In this document: one piece after another, positions 19,046 to 28,347 of the stretch
Position numbering within the stretch: position 1 is the stretch's first letter
Layout of the letters: every line of letters starts with the position of its first letter
Assembly (NCBI GenBank): GCA_963825405.1
Contig: CAWGTB010000005.1
Coordinates: 682,001-746,000 of the forward strand
Source of the DNA: JACPNO01 sp963825405
Lineage (GTDB): Bacteria; Acidobacteriota; Terriglobia; Bryobacterales; Bryobacteraceae
Reading direction: 5' to 3'
Length of the DNA stretch: 64,000 nt
Program-made: the position numbers and the translations under genes
The notes under the pieces: generated by a model
The model's database searches: none
Seen by the model: only the letters and a program-made list of their open reading frames with translations
What the model was told of the DNA's origin: nothing

Positions 19046-20074
19046 CTAACCGGCGGACTCCTCGCCCCAGAAGTCCTTGAGTAAAGCCAATGAAAACTCT
19101 ACAAAACGCGCGCCATACATCCGCTCCTCCGAATAGGGCTGTTCTAGCCGCGGCGTCACTGGCTGTGAAACCTTGGGTGGTGGATTCTCTCTCTGCCAGC
19201 GCTCTTTCCGGATCTTGTAAGCGGTCTGGCTCCTCGGGGCGTGTTTGAGAATCTCATCCGAGAAAGACTTGATCGCCACGTCTTCTTTCAGCATTTCGTC
19301 GTAACCGAAGGAGAGAACATAGACCCATGTCTCCGAATCCCAAGTCGGATGGTCACGTAGAAAGTCGAGGTCTGAGTGGACCACCCGTCGGAATTCGTCT
19401 CTACGGTCACTGCCATACGTGATTCGCTCGAACGTCCATGCCGTTCGCAGCAGCCGAAGGTCCTCTTGGTCCAGCTCGCGATCCTTCTTCGACTCCAGGG
19501 CATTGCGGAGAGCCTCAACATGGCGCTTAAGGCTTTCAGGATTGCGCACCGTCTGGATGTGTCGAAAGGGAGACGAGTCTGCAGGGCACATCCGCCGAAA
19601 AGTTTCGAACTCTTTCTCTGCGAGCGCAGGGTCGCCGTGCCTGGGATCCGCCGCCCAATCGAGCATGGCCAGATGCGCCCAGGGCGAATCCTCAGCCTGC
19701 GCGATAACACGGTCCAGCGCTTCGCGAGATTTCTTACGTCGGACTAGCGAAAGGAGGCGCGCTTCAAGCAGCTCGCCCAGCAAGCGGTCGGGGAGGGCAC
19801 GGTAATGTTCGATGGCCGAGTCCCACTCGCGGCCCATGGTCGGGACGGCCAGAATGGGCGCCTGCAACCTAAACTGCAACGGCCAGTCCGTCGGAAACTT
19901 CTTGGCCAGGGCACGGCGAGGCCCATACCGCTCTTCCCATGACAGTGACAAATCCGACATCGAGGGCAGAGCTCGGTACGGGTTTTCGACGTCGAGCCCG
20001 ATGGAACAGGCTGTGCGGTTAGACTGGCCGAAGACGACACTCGAGAGCGCGGCAAGGAGGGCTGCCATTCGCAT
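19046..20074 (-). CDS. Exported helical-repeat protein, probably the N-terminal part of the redoxin protein
   Basis: A 342-residue frame beginning with a plausible signal peptide (MRMAALLAALSSVVFGQ). Residues 90-330 are alpha-helical and TPR-like ('LLEARLLSLVRRKKSREALD', 'SPWAHLAMLDWAADPRHGD'), with no enzyme motif. The frame stops at 19046. A neighbouring frame continues directly with helical and then thioredoxin-like sequence, so I infer a single gene interrupted by an indel near 19046, although a genuine stop and a separate downstream gene cannot be excluded. The likely role is redox or thiol chemistry in the periplasm, assigned only from the C-terminal domain. Confidence 0.65.
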   Translation of the reverse strand: MRMAALLAALSSVVFGQSNRTACSIGLDVENPYRALPSMSDLSLSWEERYGPRRALAKKFPTDWPLQFRLQAPILAVPTMGREWDSAIEHYRALPDRLLGELLEARLLSLVRRKKSREALDRVIAQAEDSPWAHLAMLDWAADPRHGDPALAEKEFETFRRMCPADSSPFRHIQTVRNPESLKRHVEALRNALESKKDRELDQEDLRLLRTAWTFERITYGSDRRDEFRRVVHSDLDFLRDHPTWDSETWVYVLSFGYDEMLKEDVAIKSFSDEILKHAPRSQTAYKIRKERWQRENPPPKVSQPVTPRLEQPYSEERMYGARFVEFSLALLKDFWGEESAG

Positions 20075-20638
20075 GGAGGAACCTCTCTGGGATTGATTGT
20101 AACGCCACTAACAAAACTAGTCCCGCGAGGTTGCGGCTTCGGGGAAGCACAACGCATCGATGGCTGGAGGCCAGTACTCTCCCCCTTGGGAATGGAAGCA
20201 TCCATGCAAATGTGCGGTCGATCCGGGGCTCGTTGGTAAGCAAATGGTCCGCTAGCGACGTATTTTGATTCAGCAGTTAGTATGGCGGTTTGAAGGGCTG
20301 ATGGAACCGGACTTCGCAAATGGTGTTGACGGTAGGGCCCTGGGTGGCCCAAAGAGCATCGCGGCGCAGCAATTAACAGCCGGACATCCAATAGAGCCCT
20401 CCAACGCGCCGCGCTATTTTTTTGTCAACGCGTATATCGTGGCGCAACCCCTCCCCACAAACCCCAAGAATGACGGTTGGATCCGCTCAGTGACCCTCTG
20501 GACTGTTGCGCGCGCAACGGCTCAAGGAGTGGGACAGTTCAGTCGATCCGTACCTCGCAGTCATAACGAGAAGTGACAACTTCTAAGCAGGTGGTCGCTG
20601 GTTCGAGTCCAGCCGCGCCTACCAATCCCCGTCAATAA
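20075..20638. other. Intergenic region containing a tRNA fragment, otherwise empty
   Basis: About 560 bases between the helical-repeat gene and the WXXGXW gene. No coding frame with a credible start was found. The only recognisable item is the tRNA-Arg 3' half at 20580-20624. The interval would be a reasonable integration site. Confidence 0.5.
20580..20624 (+). tRNA. 3' half of a tRNA-Arg(TCT) gene, 5' half missing
   Basis: The 45 bases fit tRNA positions 32-76 exactly. They comprise the anticodon loop CTTCTAA (anticodon TCT), the 3' strand of the anticodon stem GCAGG, the 5-base variable loop TGGTC, the T stem-loop GCTGG-TTCGAGT-CCAGC, the acceptor strand CGCGCCT, discriminator A and CCA. 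The matching 5' parts are absent upstream: neither the anticodon stem CCTGC, a D-arm nor the acceptor strand AGGCGCG. The break at the anticodon loop is where many tyrosine recombinases cross over, so this looks like an attachment-site remnant rather than a working tRNA. Confidence 0.8.
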
Positions 20639-20989
20639 CTAGTGGCGGTCGTGGTCGCGTTCCCGCTCGCGGTCCCAATGATGGTTGTGTTCAAATCGGC
20701 CGCGGCTGCCTCCCCAATAACCGTGATAGTAGAGGCCGCCCTCGTGACGCGGTCCGATCCAGGCGGCGCCTGCATAGGGCGGCAAGGTCCAATATCCCGC
20801 GTGCCAGTGATAGCGATGTCCGACCGGGTACCAATAGCCATCGACCCAGACATAGCCAGGCCCGGGAGCCACAGGCTGCACTAGTACGCGCGGGGGAGGT
20901 GGAGGTCCAATCCTTACGCCGACGGAAAGATCCGCCGCAAACGCCATTCCTCCAACAAGCAGCAATTGAGCCAATAGTTTTGTTGTCAT
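20639..20989 (-). CDS. Exported WXXGXW/YXWXXGXX-repeat protein
   Basis: A 116-residue protein with a signal peptide (MTTKLLAQLLLVGGMAFAAD). It is followed by aromatic-glycine repeats of the YXWXXGXX type ('GYVWVDGYWYPVGHRYHWHA', 'GYWTLPPYAGAAWIGP') and a tail rich in His, Arg and Asp. Small proteins of this family are exported and common in Acidobacteriota and Proteobacteria. Their function is not established; envelope association is likely. It is monocistronic, with the start at 20989 supported by the signal peptide. Confidence 0.8.
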   Translation of the reverse strand: MTTKLLAQLLLVGGMAFAADLSVGVRIGPPPPPRVLVQPVAPGPGYVWVDGYWYPVGHRYHWHAGYWTLPPYAGAAWIGPRHEGGLYYHGYWGGSRGRFEHNHHWDRERERDHDRH

Positions 20990-21112
20990 GAGCAGAGTTC
21001 CCTCCGCCCGTTACAATTGCAAGATCGGTGCCAAACGTAAGTGATTGATTTGAAAAGTGGCGAGGCTCTCGCGTCGCTGAAATTTCTGCAGGCTTATGAA
21101 TTGTTGCGCAGC

Positions 21113-21352
21113 TTAACTGTGCGCAGTCAAGTGCTTAGCGGACCCTTGGTTGGCCGGAAAATGCTGGCTGAGCCATCGCTCGATGAAGTTGCGCTGCTCT
21201 GCCGGTACTACCCGGTGCCACTTCAAGCTGCTGTTGTGCTCGCTGTATTCTGCGACCACGTATGCGCCGTTGTTGGAAACGCGTATCAGACCACTTGGAT
21301 TGCCACGTTCACAATAATATGACGTGTTGATGACATGGCGATCGGTTGGCAT
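21113..21352 (-). CDS. Hypothetical small protein
   Basis: 79 residues, not recognised. No signal peptide or membrane segment. It has one Cys and a moderately charged, Trp-containing C-terminal half ('NFIERWLSQHFPANQG'). Upstream, TATACT lies about 13 bases before the ATG, which could be a -10 box for a leaderless or short-leader transcript. No neighbours on the same strand are close enough to form an operon. Confidence 0.45.
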   Translation of the reverse strand: MPTDRHVINTSYYCERGNPSGLIRVSNNGAYVVAEYSEHNSSLKWHRVVPAEQRNFIERWLSQHFPANQGSAKHLTAHS

Positions 21353-21438
21353 AAGTCGAGTATACCACGGATTCCAGGACGATTGAGGGCTATCCGTTAT
21401 CAGATTGATAAGAAAAGGATTTAACTGTCACTCAATCT

Positions 21439-22986
21439 TTATTTAGCGGCCGAACCAAAGCTGTAGATGTTGGAATCGTGATCTACCGCGAATACCCGTC
21501 CGTCGGACACCGCTAGGCCGCTGAAATGCACCCAGGAGGCCATGGCCGTACCACTGTTGTAGAGCTCCTTACCGGTCCTGGCGTCTAAAGCCTTTAGAAC
21601 CGCGGAATGCGTGTTAAGCAGCCGGCTGCTTTCCTCGCCTTTTTGCACTGCGTTTTCGCCGGTCGAAAGGCCGAAAACCACGCCATTGGCGATCACCACC
21701 GAATCGGGAAGGTCAAAGTCGCCAGAGACCCAAGCTGGTTCCAGTACCGGATTTTGCGTCTTAGCGTCGGCGACAACTTTGAAAGCCATAATGCTGCCGT
21801 GTGGATTGTCGCCATTGGTGATCGGGAATTTGGGACCGTTCACTGCCGGCGGCCCGCCCATAGGTACGAACACCCACGTCTGGCCTTCACGATCGCGCGC
21901 GGTTGAAAGGCCGCCCCAGATGCCGACGCCTTCGCAACATACCAAACGATCGTTGCCCAGACGCGGCGAAGTGTAAAGCGTGGTCTGATGATCGCTGCCG
22001 CCTAACGCGTCGGCATCCAGCAGGTACACCACGGATTCTTTCGCGCCGCTGGCGATCAGGTTACGATTGCGCCATCCGAAATATACCGGGCTTGCCGATC
22101 CCAAATCGAAATCCTTCTGCTTGAGGTCGAGCCAGTTAGGCGGCAGGTAGTAATCCGCCAGGTTGAGATCGGGCAGCGTCGCGGCTACCACAGCGTTGGA
22201 ATAATCGCCGGCGATGGGATCGAACATGCCGTCGGCTGTGGATCCGTACACGCGCCCATTCTTGCCGACGATGGCCCCGGCCGCGCCCCACAGGCCAGCG
22301 GTGTTGGTATTCGACAGCAGCATCTGGCGAACAATCGGATGATGACGATCGCGAATGTCGACGGAATAGAAACCGGAAAGACCGCCGCCGCAGCCCTGCG
22401 CCAGGACGGTGTAGATGATTCCGTCCACCAGGTTGAGACTCCAGTTCTTGGAAAACGCGGCTACAAACTGCACCGGACCATAGCGAATTCTGCCGCTGCC
22501 GAGGTCCAGGCCATAGAGCGCGCCATCGCCCGCAATCACGTAGAGCATGCTGCTGCTTTTATCGATCACTGGCGTGGCTGTAATTCCATTGGGGCACAGA
22601 AATGTTCCCTGATAGCCGCCCTTGCCCGGCACGATGACCAGTTTGAATGCGTGATTCCAGAGCTCCTCGCCAGTTTCGGCATCCAGCGCGAACACCGTGC
22701 CGGTGATTCCCGCGACAAAGACCACGTTGCGCACGCCGCGGCTGGTTGAGATGCCGCTCGCCACCACCGGAGCCGTCAGCGCGGACAAGCGGTAGGACTC
22801 GTTCTTCAGCTTGGACTTCCATTTCAGCGTGAGATTCGGGACGTTTTCCGGCGTCAGCGTGGTCTCTTCAAACGCCCAGCCAGAGCGCTGCGGATCGTGG
22901 CCATAAGTGAGCCAATCCGCGGAAATACCGCCAGCGGGAACCAAAAACATAAGTAAGGCGAGAGACCCTGCAAATCGGCGCATCAT
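21439..22986 (-). CDS. Exported PQQ-type beta-propeller protein
   Basis: 515 residues with a signal peptide (MMRRFAGSLALLMFLVPAGG). After it comes the entry typical of quinoprotein-like propellers ('DWLTYGHDPQRSGWAFEE'). PQQ-repeat blades follow, for example 'VFALDAETGEELWNH', 'MLYVIAGDGALYGLDLGSGR' and 'VLKALDARTGKELYNSG'. A Cys pair (VCCEG) lies near residue 355. PQQ-dependent dehydrogenase ligands are not evident, so it may be a BamB-like or binding propeller without PQQ. It diverges from the M19 dipeptidase with 60 bases between starts. Confidence 0.8.
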   Translation of the reverse strand: MMRRFAGSLALLMFLVPAGGISADWLTYGHDPQRSGWAFEETTLTPENVPNLTLKWKSKLKNESYRLSALTAPVVASGISTSRGVRNVVFVAGITGTVFALDAETGEELWNHAFKLVIVPGKGGYQGTFLCPNGITATPVIDKSSSMLYVIAGDGALYGLDLGSGRIRYGPVQFVAAFSKNWSLNLVDGIIYTVLAQGCGGGLSGFYSVDIRDRHHPIVRQMLLSNTNTAGLWGAAGAIVGKNGRVYGSTADGMFDPIAGDYSNAVVAATLPDLNLADYYLPPNWLDLKQKDFDLGSASPVYFGWRNRNLIASGAKESVVYLLDADALGGSDHQTTLYTSPRLGNDRLVCCEGVGIWGGLSTARDREGQTWVFVPMGGPPAVNGPKFPITNGDNPHGSIMAFKVVADAKTQNPVLEPAWVSGDFDLPDSVVIANGVVFGLSTGENAVQKGEESSRLLNTHSAVLKALDARTGKELYNSGTAMASWVHFSGLAVSDGRVFAVDHDSNIYSFGSAAK

Positions 22987-23046
22987 GGATCAGTCGATGA
23001 TATCGCGTTGCGCGCCCGCCGGCTTGATTCTCGCTATCATGTCTCC

Positions 23047-24274
23047 ATGCTCCGAGTCTGCTGCGCCCTGCTCCTGCTGCCGTTCACCGCTTTCTGCGAC
23101 GACGCCCTCGACCACGCGCGGAAAATTCTCAAGACCACGCCGCTCATCGATGGCCACAACGACCTGCCGTGGGTGATTCGCAATTACGCCATTCCGCCGC
23201 GAAACGTTGAGAAATTTGATATCCGCGATACGGCTCCCTTTCAAACCGACTTTCCCCGGCTGCGCAAAGGCATGGTGGGCGCGCAGTTCTGGTCGGTCTA
23301 CATTCCGGGTGAAATCGATCCCATCACCTATCCAGCCGTGCAAATGGAGCAGATCGATATCGCCAAACGCATTTTCGCCAAGTATCCCGACCAGCTTGGG
23401 CAGGCTTTCACCGTGGCGGATATCGAGCGCGAATTTCACGCCGGAAAAATCGCTTCGATGATCGGCATGGAAGGCGGCTACGCGCTGCAGAATTCACTCG
23501 GCGCGCTGCGCATGTACTACGCCCTGGGTGTCCGCTATATGACGCTCACCCACAATGTCACGCTCGATTGGGCCGATGCCGCCCTCGGCGAGCCGAAGCA
23601 CAACGGCCTCACGAATTTCGGCAAAGAAGTGGTCCGCGAGATGAACCGGATCGGCATGATCGTCGACATTTCGCATGTCTCGGCGAAAGTGATGAGTGAT
23701 GTGCTGGATACCTCGGAAGGCGCCGGTCATGTTTTCCCATTCGTCGGCGCGCGCGCTCACCAACCATCCGCGCGACGTGCCCGACGCGATTCTGGCCCGC
23801 ATGCCCAAGAACGGCGGCGTGGTGATGGTGACCTTCGTTCCGGCTTTCGTTTCCCAAGCTACCTGCGATTGGGATTTGGCCGTGCGCGAGCTGCAGAAAA
23901 ACGCCAAGTCGGAGGAAGAGCGCGAGAAAATTGAAGAGGATTACGCCAAGAAGCACGGCCCGCCGCCGCCGGCGACGCTCAAGCAGGTGGCGGATCATAT
24001 CGATCACGTTCACAAAGTGGCGGGCGCGGATCATGTCGGCATTGCCGCCGACTATGCCGGACACGGCCAGCAGCCGGTGGGCCTGGAAGACGTTTCCAAA
24101 TATCCTGATTTGATCGCTGAGCTGATTCGCCGCGGCTGGTCCGACGCCGATCTGCGCAAGCTCGCCGGCGAGAATCTGCTGCGAACCATGCGCGGGGTCG
24201 AGACCACAGCGGCGCGGCTGCAGAAAACACGGCCGCCATCCAATGCGACGATAGAGGAGCTGGACCGCCACTAA
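23047..24274 (+). CDS. Exported membrane dipeptidase (peptidase M19), one frameshift
   Basis: Zinc-dependent dipeptidase of the renal dipeptidase family, cleaving dipeptides, including D-amino-acid dipeptides. ATG 23047 starts a signal peptide (MLRVCCALLLLPFTAFCDD). Metal-site motifs are present: 'LIDGHNDLPWVI' (HxD), 'SMIGMEGGYAL' (bridging Glu), 'DISHVS' and 'FSHSSA' (His ligands), and 'DHVGIAADYAG' (final Asp region). The frame changes at about 23720, where one extra G in a run breaks 'SEAPVMFSHSSARAL'; the second frame continues to 24274. Repaired length is about 408 residues, as expected. The change looks like a sequence error because both sides are well conserved. Confidence 0.88.
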
Positions 24275-24276
24275 AT

Positions 24277-24340
24277 CGCTCCCTTCGGTCACGGCTTGCA
24301 AAGCACATACGCCGATTGCGAGCCGTGACCGAAGGGAGCG
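24277..24340. repeat. Perfect 20-base inverted repeat, intergenic hairpin of repeat family B
   Basis: CGCTCCCTTCGGTCACGGCT at 24277-24296 pairs perfectly with 24321-24340. The stem extends inward by five more pairs (one G-T), with a 14-base loop. It begins 2 bases after the dipeptidase stop, so it can terminate that transcript. The right arm (GCGAGCCGTGACCGAAGGG) recurs with three changes at 60576-60600, so it is a dispersed element and not just a local terminator. Confidence 0.8.
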
Positions 24341-24341
24341 G

Positions 24342-26666
24342 TTGAAGTATTCTGGATTTGCGAATGAAGAATCCGGCGAGTTACGGAAAATGGCTGGGCG
24401 CGTGCTGGCGCTGGCTTCGTGCTTGTCCGCTCAAACTCCGCCCGACGCCGTCGCGCAGTTCACTTCCGAAGTCCAGCCAATCCTGCGCGCCAACTGCCTG
24501 CCTTGCCATAACGACAAGAGCCTGGTCAGCGGCCTGTCGCTAGAATCGCGCGAATCCATTTTGCGCGGCGGCAATCGCGGCGCTGACCCGAAGCTGATCC
24601 TCAACGCCGTCCGCCAGACCGGCGATCTGAAAATGCCGCCTGCCGGAAAATTGCAGGACGCGCAAATCGCGGCCATTGCCAAGTGGATCGATCAGGGCCT
24701 GCCCATGCCCGACAACCTGCTGAAAGCCAAACGGCGCGGCGCGGATCACTGGGCGTTCCAACCTCCGAAGAAAATGCCGCCGCCCGCCGTGCGCGATACG
24801 GCCTGGGTGCGGAACCCGATCGACGCATTCATTCTGGCTCGCTTGGAAGCCGCGCAGTTGGCGCCATCGCCCGATGCGGATCGCGCCACGCTCCTGCGCC
24901 GCGTCTCGCTCGATTTGACCGGCTTGCCACCTTCACCGCAGGAAGTGGCGGAATTTCTCGCCGACAAACGCGCGGATGCCTACGAGCGCGTGGTCGATCG
25001 GCTGCTGGCGTCGCCACATTACGGAGAGCGCTGGGGCCGCAACTGGCTGGACGTTGCCCGCTACGCCGATTCGGACGGCTACACAATCGATGCGCCGCGC
25101 GACATCTGGATGTATCGCGATTGGGTGATTCAAGCCATCAATCGCGATCTGCCATTCGATCAGTTTGTCATCGAGCAAATCGCCGGCGATCTGCTGCCGA
25201 GTCCAACCACCGACCAGCTCATCGCCACCGGATTCCATCGCAACACGACCAGCAATTTTGAGGGCGGCATCGACTTTGAGCAGTATCGCGTGGAAGCGGT
25301 GGTCGATCGCGTGTCGACTACCGGCGCGGCGTTTCTAGGCCTCACGCTGGGCTGCGCGCGCTGCCACGATCACAAGTACGATCCGATCTCGCAGCGCGAG
25401 TTCTACCAGATGTTCGCGTTTTTCAACAACATCGCCGAGATCGATAAGGAAGCCGATCGCAAATATTTCAACCGGCCATTTCTCGACTTCCCGACGCCCG
25501 ACGAAGCTGCGCGGCGCAGCGCGTATGACGCGCAAATCAGCGCGCTCGAAGCGGAGCTGGAGCAATACAAGAAGAACAATCCGGATGCACGGCTGGAGGA
25601 TCCCGGGCTGAAAGAGCGCAGCGCCAACCTGGATAATCTTCGCGAACGCGCGCCGAAAATCAAGAGCACGCTTATCATGCGCGAATTGCCCACGCCGCGC
25701 CAGGCCTACATTCATCTGGGCGGCGATTTTCTGCGCAAAGGCGCGCCGGTGGGCCCCGGCGTTCCGGGAGTTTTGCAGCCTTTGGAAACAACCGCGGCGC
25801 AGCCCAACCGGCTCGATCTGGCGCGCTGGCTGGTAGATCGCCGCAATCCGCTGACAGCGCGCGTGACGGTGAATCGCGTGTGGCAGAAATATTTCGGCAA
25901 GGGCTTCGTCGATACGGAAAACGATTTCGGCACGCAAGGCGACAAGCCCACGCATCCGGAATTGCTGGACTGGCTGGCGCTCGAATTCATGGACCGCGGC
26001 TGGAGCCAGAAAGCCTTGCACCGGCTGATCGTGACGTCGGCTACGTATCGCCAGGATTCGGTGGCGCGCAAGGATGCCACGGCGGTCGATCCGGAGAATC
26101 GCCTGCTAGCGCGGCAGAACCGGCTGCGTCTGGATGCCGAAATCATTCGCGACGAATCGCTGGTGGCGAGCGGACTGTTCGCGCCCAAGATCGGCGGCCC
26201 CAGCGTGTTTCCTCCGCAGCCCGCCGGCGTGTATCAGGTGACGCAGGTCCGCCGCGAATGGAAAACCGCGACCGGCGAAGACCGTTACCGCCGCGGCATG
26301 TACACGTTCTTCCAGCGATCGGCGCCGCACCCCAGCCTGATCGTTTTTGACGCGCCCGATTCGACCGTGACCTGCACGCGGCGGGTGCGCTCCAGCACGC
26401 CGCTGCAGGCGCTCACGCAGTTGAACGACGAGGCCGCGACTGAATTTTCCGCCGCACTGGCCAAGCGTATCGAGAATGCAGCCACGGGCGATGACCGCGC
26501 CCGGCTGGCGCAAGGCTACCTGCTGGCCCTGGGGCGTGAGCCGCGTCCGGATGAAGTAACGCGGCTGTTGCGCTTCACGCAGACCCAGCGCGATTCCAAA
26601 CGTGATCCCTGGCCAGCCGTGGCGCGAGTATTATTGAACCTGGACGAGTTTCTGACGCGGCCATGA
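24342..26666 (+). CDS. PSD1-type cytochrome c plus DUF1549/DUF1553 protein
   Basis: 774 residues. N-terminal planctomycete-type cytochrome c domain with one haem site, CLPCH, at residues 52-56 ('FTSEVQPILRANCLPCHNDK') and a possible Met ligand in 'LKMPPAGK'. DUF1549 spans roughly residues 140-350 ('HYGERWGRNWLDVARYADSD') and DUF1553 roughly 490-745 ('NRLDLARWLVDRRNPLTARV', 'VNRVWQKYFGKGFVDTENDF'). A start at 24390 (MAGRVLALASCLSAQ) gives a better export signal than 24342. The ATGA overlap with the next gene marks a fixed pair with a DUF1501 protein. These pairs are abundant in Planctomycetota and Acidobacteriota. They are thought to act in polysaccharide or sulfated-sugar catabolism; the reaction is unproven. 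Confidence 0.9.
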   Translation: MKYSGFANEESGELRKMAGRVLALASCLSAQTPPDAVAQFTSEVQPILRANCLPCHNDKSLVSGLSLESRESILRGGNRGADPKLILNAVRQTGDLKMPPAGKLQDAQIAAIAKWIDQGLPMPDNLLKAKRRGADHWAFQPPKKMPPPAVRDTAWVRNPIDAFILARLEAAQLAPSPDADRATLLRRVSLDLTGLPPSPQEVAEFLADKRADAYERVVDRLLASPHYGERWGRNWLDVARYADSDGYTIDAPRDIWMYRDWVIQAINRDLPFDQFVIEQIAGDLLPSPTTDQLIATGFHRNTTSNFEGGIDFEQYRVEAVVDRVSTTGAAFLGLTLGCARCHDHKYDPISQREFYQMFAFFNNIAEIDKEADRKYFNRPFLDFPTPDEAARRSAYDAQISALEAELEQYKKNNPDARLEDPGLKERSANLDNLRERAPKIKSTLIMRELPTPRQAYIHLGGDFLRKGAPVGPGVPGVLQPLETTAAQPNRLDLARWLVDRRNPLTARVTVNRVWQKYFGKGFVDTENDFGTQGDKPTHPELLDWLALEFMDRGWSQKALHRLIVTSATYRQDSVARKDATAVDPENRLLARQNRLRLDAEIIRDESLVASGLFAPKIGGPSVFPPQPAGVYQVTQVRREWKTATGEDRYRRGMYTFFQRSAPHPSLIVFDAPDSTVTCTRRVRSSTPLQALTQLNDEAATEFSAALAKRIENAATGDDRARLAQGYLLALGREPRPDEVTRLLRFTQTQRDSKRDPWPAVARVLLNLDEFLTRP

Positions 26667-28075
26667 CTTTCGAACAACAATTCTTGCGGGAGCGAACGCG
26701 CCGGCACTTTTTCCAGGATTGCGGCATGGGAATCGGCAAAGCCGCGCTGGCGTCGCTGCTGGGCGGCTCGGCGTTCGGAGCCCGGCACCACGCCGCCAAA
26801 GCCGACCGTGTGATTTATCTGTTCATGTGCGGCGGCCCCAGCCAGCTAGAGCTGTTCGATTACAAACCGGAGCTGCAAAAGTTCGACGCCAAGCCGGCGC
26901 CCGAATCGATTCTGAAGGGCAAGCGCTTCGCCTTCATGGATACGTTCGTCAAAGATCCGCCGAAGCTGCTGGCCACGCGCCGCACTTTTACGCCGCACGG
27001 CAAATCCGGAATTTATTTCTCCGATGCCCTGCCGCACATCGCGACCTGCGCCGACGATATCGCGATGCTGCACGGCGTCTCGACTGACAATTTCAATCAC
27101 GGCCCCGCCAAGCTGTTCATCAATACCGGCTCGGTGCGCGCGGGGCGGCCTGGCATTGGCGCCTGGGTGACGTACGGAATCGGCAGCGAATCGCAGGATC
27201 TGCCCGGCTTCGTGGTGCTGCAGTCGGGTCCGCGCGGTCCTCGCGGCGGAGCGGCGCTGTGGTCCAGCGGATTTCTGCCCACGTCGTATCAGGGCGTGCC
27301 GTTTCGATCGTCCGGCGAACCGATTCTGAATCTCTCCAATCCCGCCCACGTCACCGCCGAAGAGCAGCGCCAGACCATCGACGTGCTGAAAGATTTGAAC
27401 ACGCTCGAGCTGCAGCACGCCGGCGATCCCGAAATCGCCACGCGCATTTCGCAGTATGAAATGGCGTTTCGCATGCAGACTTCCGGCCCCGACCTGATCG
27501 ATTTCGCCAAGGAATCCAAGCGAACGATCGAGGCATATGGCGCCGATCCCGGTTCGCCCAAAGCGGCATTCGCCAACAACTGCCTGCTGGCGCGCAGGCT
27601 GGTCGAGCGCGGCGTGCGCTTCGTTCAGCTCTATCACGCCGATTGGGACCATCATGACGATCTCACCAAGCCGCTCGATGATGTTTGCGCCGAAGTGGAC
27701 CGTCCGGTCGCCGCACTGATCAACGATCTCAAGCAGCGCGGCCTGCTGGACCGCACGCTGGTAATTTTTGGCGGCGAATTCGGGCGTACACCCATGGGCG
27801 AAGTGCGCGAGCGCGGCAAGATCGGCCGCAATCATCATATCGATGCTTACTCGCTATTCATGGCCGGCGGCGGCGTCAAGCCCGGCGCAGTGGTCGGCCA
27901 GACCGACGATTTCGGTTTCGCACCCGTCGGCGATCATCCCCACATCCACGATGTGCAGGCCAGCATCCTTCATCTGCTGGGCATCGATCACACGCGGCTG
28001 ACCTATCGATTCCAGGGACGCGATTTCCGCCTGACCGATGTCAGCGGCAACGTGCTGCCGGCCTTGATTAGTTAA
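26663..28075 (+). CDS. DUF1501 family protein with Tat-like leader (sulfatase-fold)
   Basis: 470 residues, overlapping the upstream PSD1 gene by 4 bases. The N-terminus (LRERTRRHFFQDCGMGIGKA) has a twin-arginine motif followed by an Ala/Gly-rich stretch. DUF1501 features follow: 'VIYLFMCGGPSQLELFDYKP', 'GKSGIYFSDALPHIA', 'MLHGVSTDNFNHGPAKLFIN', 'LYHADWDHHDDLTKPLDDVC', 'LVIFGGEFGRTPMGE' and the end 'VSGNVLPALIS'. The family has an alkaline-phosphatase/sulfatase-like fold, with the His/Asp cluster in DWDHHDD as the probable metal site. Substrate unknown. Confidence 0.9.
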   Translation: MTFEQQFLRERTRRHFFQDCGMGIGKAALASLLGGSAFGARHHAAKADRVIYLFMCGGPSQLELFDYKPELQKFDAKPAPESILKGKRFAFMDTFVKDPPKLLATRRTFTPHGKSGIYFSDALPHIATCADDIAMLHGVSTDNFNHGPAKLFINTGSVRAGRPGIGAWVTYGIGSESQDLPGFVVLQSGPRGPRGGAALWSSGFLPTSYQGVPFRSSGEPILNLSNPAHVTAEEQRQTIDVLKDLNTLELQHAGDPEIATRISQYEMAFRMQTSGPDLIDFAKESKRTIEAYGADPGSPKAAFANNCLLARRLVERGVRFVQLYHADWDHHDDLTKPLDDVCAEVDRPVAALINDLKQRGLLDRTLVIFGGEFGRTPMGEVRERGKIGRNHHIDAYSLFMAGGGVKPGAVVGQTDDFGFAPVGDHPHIHDVQASILHLLGIDHTRLTYRFQGRDFRLTDVSGNVLPALIS

Positions 28076-28308
28076 GGCGATTTCGCGCCAATCAATCGGT
28101 CGGCGATGTGGCCGATCGTCCCGCCAACGCCAGCGCCGACGAGCAGAATTACCCCAGCAACTAGAGTGAATCCCACCACAACTCCTGCGAAGGCGCCAGG
28201 GCCGAGAGCCAAATTCCACCCCCAGCTTCCACCCATAGTCCCTCCCCCCACTACGCCGATGTAGAGAGCGAATGGCGCAGCCGCAATGGCTCCCAAAGCG
28301 CAGCCCAC
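28072..28308 (-). CDS. Small glycine-rich membrane protein, hypothetical
   Basis: 78 residues from a GTG at 28308, or up to 12 residues longer with a non-standard start after the in-frame TAA at 28348. Two hydrophobic, glycine-rich segments ('GAIAAAPFALYIGVVGGG' and 'FAGVVVGFTLVAGVILLVGA') suggest two membrane helices. No clear ribosome site. It overlaps the DUF1501 stop tail-to-tail and lies between two near-identical 16-base sequences (28063 and 28339). Coding status is plausible, not certain. Confidence 0.4.
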   Translation of the reverse strand: MGCALGAIAAAPFALYIGVVGGGTMGGSWGWNLALGPGAFAGVVVGFTLVAGVILLVGAGVGGTIGHIADRLIGAKSP

Positions 28309-28347
28309 CTTCGCGGCTGGCCGCAGGTTCCGCCAAAGCTTGATCAG

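Noticed and set aside
21397..21411. TTATCA-GAT-TGATAA palindrome
   Set aside because: A short AT-rich dyad in a gap between genes, no repeat elsewhere noticed and no promoter boxes around it; could be chance.
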